From the NCBI GenBank assembly GCA_018417955.1, contig JACTVC010000010.1, positions 1,066,763 through 1,130,762 of the forward strand: a stretch of 64,000 nucleotides of DNA, written 5' to 3'. The position numbers were made by a program, and so were the translations under genes. Below the pieces are notes generated by a model, which saw only the letters and a program-made list of their open reading frames with translations, searched no databases and was not told the origin of the DNA. This stretch comes from Laccaria trichodermophora (taxonomy: Eukaryota; Basidiomycota; Agaricomycetes; Agaricales; Hydnangiaceae). Within the stretch, counting starts at the first letter, position 1, and every line of letters begins with the position of its first letter. Below are positions 38,169-48,839 of the stretch, piece after piece.

Positions 38169-40231
38169 ATGCGATTCAGCGCTCCGAGGTCTCTTTCGCC
38201 ATCGCCAGTGCGGGGGTGAGTGGTTTTTGGCGAAATTTTGAAGATAAATAATGAATGTGTTACAGGAGACGACGAAATTCATGCTCATTCGGTCTTCAAG
38301 ACGATTCTGACGAGTATGATTCTTACTCGGAGTCAGAATCGGAAACAGATTCCACAGAGGATACCTCGTCATCTAGTTCAGCGTATTCCTCCGATGAAGA
38401 TCCACCCCTGGCGTTGTGAGGCTCTTACACTTGCTAAAATGGAACATTTTCTGATTGGCTCATAAGACGACCAAAGCACGTTATTCGAGATCCCACAGAA
38501 CAGCGACAGATCGAGGACACAGTAGCTGCTATACGACTGCGTACACGACATTATGACCCTTATGAAGAGTGGGAGAAGCAGACGCGTAAAGACGCTTTTG
38601 TACGTGTATCACATTTAAGGAGGTATTGCGTCAAAGCTAACGCGACTCTTACTTCAGCGCACTGCGCGAAAGGAGCAAGCGATGTCACAAACACGGCTGC
38701 ATGACGAACAGGATCGAATACGCGCGGCTGAGGCCAAGCGAATCGCCGCCCACCATGCGCAGCAATTAGCAGAGGTGCAAGGAAAACTCAATGTGCTCAA
38801 GCTCCAGCAACAGGCTGCTGAGACTAAGTTGAGAGAGGACATGAAGGCGCGCGATAAGTTACTATGGCAGCGGGTCGAATCCGTCATCAAGATGGAAGAG
38901 GACAAAGTGAAGGCGCGTTTGGAAAAGGAGAAGAAAGCCAGAGAAGAAGAGGAGCGTTTAGCGAAAGAGGCGGAGCTGAAGAGGCGCTTAGAGGAAGAAA
39001 AGAAGAAAGAGGAAGAGGAACGGAAGAGAAAGGATGCAGAAGAGGCGCAGAGGCTAGTAGATGAGAAACAGAAAAAGGAGGAGGAAGAGGAACGTGCCCG
39101 AATAACTGAGGAAAAAGAGAAAACGGAGAGGCTCAAGGCCGAAGAAGAACAGCGAAACGCAATGGGGATGACAACGGCCGAGCATGATTGGAACGAAGCA
39201 CGAGACAATCTCCTTGTACGTCAGTTTCGATTTGCAGGCTCTACCCTTCCTGACGTCAACATAGCATTTAAAAGGAAAAGCGATGAAGTTTGTCAAGAGC
39301 AATCCGGAGCTCAAGGCCGAGTGGGGCAAGGGGCGTCGGCAGATCACACCCAAAATCGGACAGCTAACAAACGATGAGGGGGCCATCACCCGCATTGTAA
39401 GTTGCGTTTCTGACCGAATTCACATATTTCTCACAACTGGTCCTCGCAGTCTAACCAACTCGTCGAGATTATCCGGCCCTCCAATGGTCAAGCCCACCAT
39501 CCAGCAGTATACGCTGCCCTCCTCTCCTCTCTCGCCAAAGCCATTCTTTTACAAGCCGAGACGGAAGTCACTGCCGAAAAACGGAGCGCAATGCCCCTTG
39601 CAAAAGTGGCATTCAACCTCCTCGACACTCTGGACCACTTCCCCGAGATATTCTTCGCCAAGCTTGTACAACGCGTAGGAAGCTGGCCTATACCCGCCGT
39701 CGTTCCCGCCATAGACATCGATGGGAAGCCATGGGAAAACAGGTCCAAGGTGATGGGATATAGGAAGAGTGAGAACTCTGATGACTTGGAATCGCCAGCA
39801 GAGTATGGAAATCGCGTGTCAGGAATTATGAGAGTTTATTTCCATATTCTGAAGATACCCCCGCGTCAGCAGCCTTTAAAGCCGATGTTTCAGCTGCCAA
39901 GGTATTGGATATGGTTTGCTAGGCTGATAGGGGAGAGGGGGCTTCTGGAGACAGCGATAGCGCCACAGCTCATCTACAGTCGGTGTTTCTGTTCTTCTTA
40001 CTCAAATGTTCGCTGACTTTTTCTCACAAAGCTGCGCTTGATGTCCTTGGATCTGATGCCAGAGATATTTGGGGCTACCAATGGGTTAAACTTCTCGCTC
40101 TGGTATACGAGGGTGTTACCGCCAGCTTAGAAGGTGGCAACTTCATCGGAAGCGAGTCCCCTGAAGGCAAAGCAGCCCGCGTTCGCGTACAACTAGAAAT
40201 TGAGAGAATCATGACGAGCGTGCGGTCGTAG
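38169..40231 (+). CDS. GLE1: mRNA export factor GLE1
   Basis: Seven exons (38169-38215, 38266-38415, 38467-38599, 38658-39215, 39265-39396, 39450-39978, 40032-40231) join in phase to 582 residues. A Ser/Asp-rich N-terminus (about 25-65) leads to HYDPYEEWEKQ, then a very long charged coiled coil (about 115-300). The conserved GLE1 domain follows: AMKFVKSNPELKAEWGKGRR, ITPKIGQLTNDEGAITRI, LAKVAFNLLDTLDHFPEIFF, and YWIWFARLIGERGLLETAI to the end. Gle1 sits on the cytoplasmic face of the nuclear pore and, with inositol hexakisphosphate, activates the DEAD-box helicase Dbp5 to release exported mRNA. Length is in the usual range. All donor and acceptor sites are GT-AG. Confidence 0.95.
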
Positions 40232-41234
40232 TTTTGGGCTTGCTAAGCCTCCTTATATTGTGCGTGTGCTTTCGACACTTTTTACGATGATCGTTATAGT
40301 ACAGTAATTTCTGCTACTCTCTGCATCCCACGTACGATGTGTATATATGTAATCGTCACTGTAAAAATTATGTTTTACTTGTTTTTTTTTCTTAGAACAC
40401 CATGGAACCACCGACGAGGTAGCCAAATCTGAGCCGAGGCACGTGTAAAACGAATGGAAATAGCACTACATCAAGAAAACAAACAAAAGGTGAGGCAGAA
40501 GCGTCGATCATGTGAATGAACTACAGCTACAGTACTGTATACTAGTATTAAGGCAAAATGTGGCAAGTACATACTTCAAAAGGAATCACACTGTCACTGC
40601 GTCTAATCTCGATTCCAGCCTCGGTAGAACTTCCGCGAAGAGAGTCGTTCTCTACGATCAGTGGTTAGTGCGATCCCTGATCTTTGGCCATGGTAAGCGC
40701 CCTTGATCATCGATCTTCAAGGCCTCAAGAGTCGCCCAGACGCCGATTGACCCCGTTCACTTGGGTAACTGTAGTCAAATTGCAGGCGCCGACAATTGAA
40801 GTGCGTGCTTGATGATGAGAGCGTATTAAACCCTTCGCTCCCATCTGGGATGACTGAATCCACAGAAAATTAGTAAGAACTGTCCTTTTTTGCTCGTCGC
40901 CTCAGTGCTTCATTGGCTGGAGCACGATAGAACTCTCATTTTGACGCCTACGCCCATCTATGCCTCATGTTTGGGATCTGGATTAGCGATCAGATCCCAT
41001 TACTTAGATGTAGAAGCGAACACGATTTTGTGGCATTCACAGAGCCCCAAAAGCATGGAAACCACTTGGCCAGCCTCTTGAGGCGGAAAAGGGAAGTGAG
41101 CTTTCCAGGAATTCTCAACATGCGTCTAGCGCATGGCCGTCTTTTGTGACAACTAGCAATGCATATAAATTAGCCTCGCCCTGTACTCGTAGAACACTCC
41201 TCACCTTCCCCACTTTTTTAAATATACCTTGACC
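40232..41234. other. Spacer upstream of GTPase copy B
   Basis: No gene. Parts (for example CATGTTTGGGATCTGG near 40967 and GGTAGAACTTCCGCGAAG near 40622) resemble sequence at 32482-32680 upstream of copy A, so the duplicated module probably includes upstream DNA. Confidence 0.4.
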
Positions 41235-43174
41235 ATGACAACGGCCATTGGGTTAGCTCCAATTCCAGCGCCGTAGGCACCTTCCTTTCCATGACTTCAG
41301 CCCGGCTCAATTTCGACATACTTCAGCGACATTTATATTACCTATGGAACGCCTCAGAATACCAAGATTATCGGAGAGGCTACGACTCGGACGCCCGTCA
41401 AAAAAGCGACTGCCCCTCCTGGTGCGAAGTAAGCGTGCTATCCGAGTGCTCCATAAATGCGGACTGACCTCGCATTCCATCTAGCACCGTCTCATCTTTA
41501 GGGAAAGGAAACATCATAACAACCAAGAAAAGCACAAATCTTACCATTATGCTAGTCGGTATGTTCCGCTGTTCGTATTCTGCAAACCAGACATCTCATT
41601 GTCGTGATGGGAAAAAGGCGAGACTGGCACTGGCAAGACAAGTTTCCTTTCTCTGCTCGTCAACATCCTGGCAGGCAGGTCACCATACGATTACGACTTG
41701 GAACCGTACGACGTGACCAACGAGTGCGGTGGAGCGCAAAAGCACAGCCAAACCAACACCGCTAAGGTCTATAGGTTCGCAAACTTGAATGGCGTTGACG
41801 TCACCGTGCTCGACACCCCTGGCCTTGCCGATACACGGGGTCTTCAGAAGGACAAGGAACACAAACAGAGTATCACCACCGCTATTCGCGACAATATTCC
41901 GGAGGTGACGGCGGTGATCATTCTAGCCAACGGCACCAACCCACGCCTTGGTGTTGCCACTGACTACGCCATCACTACACTTTCTTCCATCTTCCCTCGG
42001 ACTCTTGCCCAAAACATCGGAATTTTGTTCACCAATGTCTCGAGCCCTCTCTCTTGGAACTTTGAGGTTGACACGTTGCCCGTTGAGTTGCGAGGCGCCA
42101 AACGTTTTTTGGTCGATAACCCGCTCGCAATGCAGAAGAACTACCTGAAGATTCGTGCAAAGGCTGAGGCGGAGGGCGAGATCGACGAGAACGATCAGGA
42201 CATTTTAGATGAATTGGAAGCCGCGGTAAACGCAGGCCACCAAGCGACATTGAAGATGCTGGTTAAGGTTCTTAATTGGCTTGATGGTCTTGAGCCTCAA
42301 GCAACGAAAAAAATAATGTCGCTCTACAGTCGATTGAGATCGAACGCAATATCAGCAGCACGCTAGCACGAATGACACAGCTGTCGGAAAAGAGGGCCAA
42401 CCTAGATCGGTTGATCAAGCAATCAGACGGGATCAAGTTGGTAAGTCGAATCACATGCCCTTACAGTAGCGCATTCACCATTTAAAATGTTTGTAGACTG
42501 TTAATGGGACGGCAAATTTTAAGAGCGTCATCAACAAGAAGACTTGGGTGTTCCAAGACAAACCTAAGCACAGTACTCTCTGCGGCCATCCACAATGCTA
42601 CTCCAACTGCCATATCAATTGCAGCGTCGGCTTCACCCTTGACCCCACAAAATTAGGTGGGTGCTTGGCATTTTCCGGTAGCACTTGCGACGTTTGCCAC
42701 CACTCAATCACGGAGCACCATCATTACAACTCCTTGTGGTATCAAAAGTCGGAAACTCAGGATTATATTGACGCTGACGCAAAAAGGCGCCACGACGAGG
42801 CCAACAAAATGCTCCAGACGGCCACAGTTTCAATCGCTGATGTCCGCAAAGTCATCGAGAGCACAGGAAAGGAGATGGCAGAAGCAACTGAGCAAGTAGG
42901 TCGTCTCGCTGCAAAGTACTCCGAGCTTTCGCTTTCCGGAAGCTTCTCTGGTCAAGTCAAGAAGTCGGTGAAGCTCCTCGAGACGCACCTGGAAGGCATC
43001 AGAAACACATCAGATCAAATGAGCATCGACCAGATGGAAGCGAGCTTGGCCCAGCTCAAGGAGAAGCTCAGGGTCCTTGAGGTTGGAGCGGATGCGGCGC
43101 GTAAGAAGATATCCCAACCGACAATTGTGGACCGACTGAATCAAGGTTTCACACGCCTCTTCGGCCTGAGCTGA
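41235..43174 (+). pseudogene. AIG1-like GTPase, copy B (4-nt deletion in the helical region)
   Basis: Five exons (41235-41251, 41327-41428, 41485-41558, 41618-42440, 42497-43174). The start gives MTTAIGDIYITYGTPQNTK, then KSTNLTIMLV joined to GETGTGKTSFLSLLVNILAG (P-loop), DTPGLADTRG (G3) and LFTNVS (G4-like), all in frame. Near 42327 four bases are missing against copy A. The frame then hits a stop at 42364-42366, while QSIEIERNISSTL continues in another frame. Exon phases confirm the lesion. Beyond it are a Cys/His cluster (CGHPQCYSNCHINC to CDVCHHSITEHHH) and a coiled-coil tail ending TRLFGLS. Without a correction the product is about 240 residues, retaining the G domain, so a truncated but working GTPase is conceivable. 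Confidence 0.75.
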
Positions 43175-43434
43175 GCTCGTTGTCATCGCATCCCTCGGCT
43201 ACTGGCTTGCGTGCATCTAGTACCTCAGTTAGATTGTCGACGAGTCCTACTACACATCTCACTTACGTTGTCCGTTACTACCGTCCATTGACCGTTGCTT
43301 TACGATACTCGTTCCCATCCTCGACCGTCGCCTGTATTCGTTTGTCCTTATCATCGTTCTTGTTGCTCCGTGCGGAATCACTCCGCTTTCAAAGACAAAT
43401 TCGGATTGGTTGACGTTACACAGATGTTTCTCTT

Positions 43435-43990
43435 GATCTTTCAGCCAGAGACGCGCTGAAAGAGTATCCTCGGTATCTCCATCTGTGTCATTAAATTAGC
43501 ATAGAATTATTAGACAAAGAAAGAGCTACATACTCACACCCACCTTGACAACTTCGGACTCTAACTTAACACGACAATTCTCTTGCCATGCAGCAAACAA
43601 AATTAGGATTTGTAAACGGTTACCATTGCCCAGCATTGCTCTTTCGACGGCTTAGCACAGCCATAAAACCAACAACAGAAACGCACGGGATAGCTTCTGA
43701 GCGAGTGCTACCATAGTACCGATATCGAGTTGACATGTCCATGAATTTGCTCCCCTTCCTTCTCTGGCTCATCTCTAAAGATGCAAAATTAGGCTTATTG
43801 AGAGACGGGAGCAAAGATGATCTTAGATATAAGCAAGGACCTATCCAATAGTTGATCTTAATGATTTTCTTCTGCGACAGAAGATATTCGAGGCGATGTT
43901 GTCGTACTATATGATATACCCCTTAGGTAAAATGATATCAGAGTAACAAAGAAAGGGGCATATGCACGAAATTTCACCATGTTGTACTGA
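43435..43990 (-). pseudogene. Broken NAA10 copy
   Basis: On the minus strand DEPEKEGEQIHGHVNSISVL matches the NAA10 gene at 37.5 kb, but the next codons are W then stop. The RSYRRLGLAKKLM acetyl-CoA loop is missing. Similarity continues in pieces on both sides: the 3' end near 43440-43490 and the FVAEDH region near 43870. It follows GTPase copy B in the same convergent layout as NAA10 follows copy A, so the two genes were duplicated together. Confidence 0.8.
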
Positions 43991-44492
43991 ACTGGGCTTT
44001 AAGCAAGCCTTCCGATTTCAATGTGCAGTTATGAAGACCCCAGCAGGGCTGGACATACGCGGGGGATGTCCAGGCAGAGTTGAATTCTGCAGGTGACTGT
44101 GACGTGACGCGTGACGGGCGCTAACCATTGTGATCAAACCAAATGAAGAATCTCAATGCCTCGAGAAATTAGAATGCCTCTGGCGACCAGAAACTTTGAA
44201 AAACTACAACATCCTTCTTCACCTTGGGGAACAAGGCGACTGGAGCAAAAGATTTTCGGAAGAATCGCGGTGTCTTCGTTGCTACTCGGACAATGTAAGT
44301 TGCAAGTTCCTGGAGACCGTTCTTATGTCCCGTTTAGAAGAAAGTCGACACCCTGACAAAGAGCTCTCAATCACCAAAACTCTCAATAAAAATAAGGATA
44401 ATTCAGTGGCAACTTTTCCGAAAATCACTCAAACCTTGGATCCCGGAACGACTACTTAACCGCGACTCTTGCCCCCACTCTATTCGATAAAC
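43991..44492. other. Spacer before the first F-box gene
   Basis: A frame of 109 codons at 44130-44459 has no recognisable domain. It should include the F-box gene promoter. Confidence 0.4.
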
Positions 44493-45789
44493 ATGGCAAC
44501 CTCGGTTTCCATTCCCTTGGACGTCATCTACGAGATCGTCCAGAGGCTTGGGGAGGTTGAAGACTACAACACCCTGGGAAGCATGTCGCTTACCTGCCGA
44601 GCCGTTGCACCGTTATCCCGCGCGCGCCTGTTTTATTCGATTCAATTCCTACCAGGGGCTGACAACAATTTCGAGGTTGAGCTTTCTAGGCTGCGGAGAC
44701 TCGACGCCCTTTTTACTAGCAATCCCATGCTCCCGACATACGTGCGCATATTCGAATTCGGTACCATGGAGTCAAAGGTGCTATGGTTCGCAGGCGAACC
44801 ATTAGCTCGCGTTCTCAACTCGCTCACCCAGCTGAAGATCTTTCTTATTACCGGTCCATACCCAAATATGGACTGGGACGAATTCGATGAAGAAATGAAG
44901 ATGGCTTGCATTCGCGCATCCGCCCGTCCAACGCTAGAAAATCTAGAGGTGGCTGGTATCATGAATTTGCCGACGGCTTTCATCACTGAGGCAGTACAGA
45001 TTGCTTGGTTGTACCTCGTCGACGCTCAGATGATCGTTGGGGACCCAGCTCCGTTCGCCCGCTCAGAGCCTCAACCCCGCCGGGATTTGAAGACTCTGAT
45101 TTACCAATCATGCGATGGGACACCGCGATTACTTTTGCAGCAACTTTCTCAGCCGAGCTGTAGATTTGACCTCTCCACGTTACAACGCTTTGAAGTCATC
45201 TCGGGGAGCGCCGACGAACTCATGGTAGCCTGGTCCATAGCCGCCCTGGCAAAGGGATACCTTCGCAGATTGGTGATTCCTTCGCCAGAGATAGATCCAT
45301 GCAGTGAGTGGCTGTTTTTTCGTATTTTTCTTCTTAAGCTTCAATTTACTCTCATTGGTATCAGATCCTCTTCCTCTGGATGTAATCCGTGAGATCGGTA
45401 CTTTTTCCGAGTTACGCAACTTGCACATCGCCGTTGAGTTCGCTGATTTCTGTCGGCTGTTGAAAAACGTAATGTTTCCCAAACTCGAAAAGGCTGGTAT
45501 CACAATCCACCTCCGATCCGAAGAATATCAGAAGGAAGCTCAGGAAACCCTCGCCATCGACACTAGGCTTGTGATGGAGGTCGATGATCGTTTATTAATC
45601 GCCATGCCATGTCTTCGTACCATCCAGATTTATTTCTGCACAGGTTTTTGCCGTACGCCGGGGCCTGACGACGATATTCAAGGCTTGTTTGAACGATTTC
45701 AGCAGCAGCTTCTGGGGCTCTTCCCAACTCTCTACGAAAGCGAGGTTGCCGTCCAGTGTTCACTTTCGGATGCATATGTAAATTTCTGA
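44493..45789 (+). CDS. F-box protein, paralog 1
   Basis: Two exons (44493-45303, 45365-45789) join in phase to 411 residues. The N-terminus SIPLDVIYEIVQRLG, followed by LGSMSLTCRAVAPLSRARLF, is a typical Agaricomycete F-box (Pro-Leu-Asp/Glu start, Leu-Thr-Cys-Arg core). The rest is a divergent leucine-rich-like body without clear repeats, with LRRLDALFTSNPMLPTYVR and a DDDIQGLFERFQQQL tail. F-box proteins plug into SCF ubiquitin ligases via Skp1 and choose substrates with their C-terminal part; the target is unknown. It is about the same length as, and alignable throughout with, the gene at 59148-60553. Start ATG puts the F-box 8 residues in. Confidence 0.8.
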
Positions 45790-46319
45790 GGAAGATGTAA
45801 ATTCCCGGTGGCAGCGTAGTCTAGATTTATGTTGGTGTTTAGATGTAAAAACAACATCAACTCTATGTAATTCTGCTCGCATTTATTGGGTTTTGACCCT
45901 GCATGTTCAAGAAAGATCAATGTTGTCTCTGACAGATACAGGGCATTCAGTAGCTGCGCTATGGAACCATAAAAGTACAACATGGACAATTGTCCTATGG
46001 GTCATAGGGCTACCCAAATGGGCCCAACACTCTGGACGTCACTATGGGGCCATGGGTGGGCCCAGTTCCTTAAAGACACCTAAGGGTGAATGTTGGGCCC
46101 AAATGTCAGGCCAAACCAAATCCTGCCATATAGGCATTTGGCCCAATTATGGTTATTTGAGTGGGTTAACTTAGCCTAAGGATAGTTGTTGGGCCCAATA
46201 TCAAGAGTCCCAATGGCTGTATGATGGGCCCAAAGTGTTGGGAAGCTGAAGAATTTTACCCGGTGTTTTGGCACTGGACTCCCAGTATTTTAGCGGAACT
46301 TGCAGTGATTCGGAACTTG

Positions 46320-46472
46320 CGGCGGGTTGGAACTTTCGGGTTGAGCGGAACTTTCGGGTTGAGCGGAACTTTCGGGTTGAGCGGAACTTTCGGGTTGAGC
46401 GGAACTTTCGGGTTGAGCGGAACTTTCAGGTTGAGCGGAACTTTCAGGTCAAGCGGAACTTTCGGGTTGAGC
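46320..46472 (+). repeat. 18-bp minisatellite
   Basis: About eight head-to-tail copies of GGAACTTTCGGGTTGAGC, with two copies carrying CAGG for CGGG. Being 18 bp it stays open in all frames (GTFGLS repeats). No start context or conserved flanks suggest translation. Confidence 0.9.
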
Positions 46473-46499
46473 GGGAATTGTGGGGTTTGGTGGAACACA

Positions 46500-48540
46500 A
46501 GGATATTGTTTATCAATTCAAACATCCACAGGACATCCAAAAAACAACCCCAGAATGATTTAACTATGAAAAGGGCATCCAAACACAACCCTCCATGACA
46601 TTAATTGGGGACATCTGAAAAGCATCCTGGATGTCCACATAAATGTTCTGGAAAAATGCGAAATGGCTGGAACATTAATTGGAATATACACAGAACATCC
46701 AAAAAGGACTCTGGATGTCTGCATAAATGTTCCGAAAAAAATGCGAAATGCCCGGAACATTAATTGGGGACATCCAAAACACATCCTGGATGTCCACATA
46801 AATGTTCCGGAAAATTGCGAAATGCCTGGAACATTAATTAGAATACACATGGGATATCCAAAAAACATCCTGGATGTCCGCATAAATGTTCCGAAAAACA
46901 TGCGAAATGCCTGGAACATTAATTGGAATATATGCAGGACATCCAGAAATCGCATGAACATTAATTCAGGACATCCGAAAAGCACCCTGAATGTCGACAT
47001 AAACGTTCTGGAAAATTGCGAAATGCACGGAACATTAATTAGAATACACAGGATATCCAAAAAACAACGTGGATGCCCGCATAAATGCTCCGAAAAAAAT
47101 GCGAAATGCCCGGAACATTAATTGGAATATATGCAGGACATCCAGAAAGCGCACAAACATTAATTCAGGACATCCGAATAGCACCCTGAATGTCCACATA
47201 AATGTTCCGGAAAATTGCGAAATGCGCGGAACATTAATTAGAATACACAGGATATCCAAAAAACAACCTGGATGTCCACATAAATGCTCCGAAAAAAATG
47301 CGAAATGCCCGGAACATTAATTGGAAAATATGCAGGACATCCAGAAAGCGCACAAACATTAGTTCAGGACATCTGAAAAGCACCCTGAATGTCCACATAA
47401 ATGTTCCGGAAAATTGCGAAATGCGCGGAACATTAATTAGAATACACACAGGACATCCAAAAAACAACCTGGATGTCCGCATAAATGCTCCGGAAAAAAT
47501 GCGAAATGCCCGGAACATTAATTGGAATATATGCAGGACATCCGAAAAGCACCCTGAATGTCCACATAAATGTTCTGGAAAATTGCGAAATGCCCGGAAC
47601 ATTAATTAGAATACACATGGGACATCCGAAAAACATCCTGGATGTTCGCATAAATGTTCCGAAAAAAATGCGAAATGCCCGGAACATTAATTGGAATATA
47701 TGCGGGACATCCACAAAGCGCACGAACATTAATTCAGGACATCTGAAAGGCACCCTGAATGTCCACATAAATGTTCCGGAAAATTGCGAAATGCCAAATG
47801 GGACTTCTGAGAAACATCCTGGATGTCCGCATAAATGTCCCGAAGAAAATGCGAAATGCCCGGAATGTTTATTGGAATGTATGCAGGACATCCAGAAAGC
47901 ACACATACATTCATTCAGGACATCTGAAAAACACCCTGGATGTCCATATATATGTTCCGGAAAACTGCGAAATGCCCGGAACATTAATTTGAATGCACAT
48001 GGGACATCCAAAAAACATCCTGGATGTCTGCATAAATGTTCCGAAAAAAATGCGAAATGCCCGGAATGTTAATTGGAAGATATGCAGGACATCCAGAAAG
48101 CACATGGTCATTGATTCAGGACATCTGAAAAGCACCCTGGATGGCCATATAAATGTTCTGGAAAAATGCAAAATTCCCGGAACATTAATTAGAATACACA
48201 TGGGACATCTGAAAAACATCCTGCATGTCTGGATAAATGTCCCGAAAAAAATGCGAAATGCCCGGAACATCAATTGGAATATACACAGGACATCCAAAAA
48301 GCACCTTGGATGTCCCGGAACATTAATTGGAATATATATGGGACATCTGTTAATTGGAATATACACAAGACATGCAAAAAGCACATGAACATTGATTCAG
48401 GACATCCGAATGGCACCCTGGATGTCCACGTAAATGTTCTGAAAAAATGCGAAATGCATGGAACACTAATTGGGACATCCGCAAAGCATTCTGGATGTCC
48501 ACAATTGTCTGAAGTTCCATTGTATAAACTGAATGCCACT
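46500..48540 (+). repeat. Left array of the foldback-like element (about 200-bp higher-order unit)
   Basis: GCGAAATGCC recurs at 47101, 47300, 47501, 47670, 47851, 48052 and 48253, mostly 199-201 bp apart with two shorter steps. Each unit has two related halves containing GGACATCC, CCTGGATGTCC and ATAAATGTTCCG. Long frames on both strands (up to 195 codons) are by-products of the near-triplet period. Confidence 0.85.
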
Positions 48541-48839
48541 GAACGACCTCATCTACAAGTGAACATCACCAAGTTCCGCAAAGTGAGAGAACATCAGCAT
48601 TTTCTGCAAAGTGCATAAGGACCTCCATGCTTGATATATTGGTTATCTGAGTGATTTTATACATTGCTTTTGGGTACTAGAAATCAGGGGAATAGCTCAT
48701 ATGCACATTCTAGGAAAAGCTCATAGGAACTTTATGTTTCTTGACACAGGAAGGTTTTCTGTCCTAGAACATCATGCCCTTCATTTCAAGACCTTCACAT
48801 TGTCTCCAGAGATTTAACTTGAAACCAGAGTCTTATATG

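Noticed and set aside
38654..39208. 184-codon Ser-rich minus-strand frame
   Set aside because: Antisense of the GLE1 coiled coil (AAG/GAG codons read as CTT/CTC).
46560..48539. Long open frames (up to 195 codons) on both strands in the left array
   Set aside because: They repeat with the 200-bp unit, exist on both strands and have no unique sequence; they are by-products of a near-triplet period.
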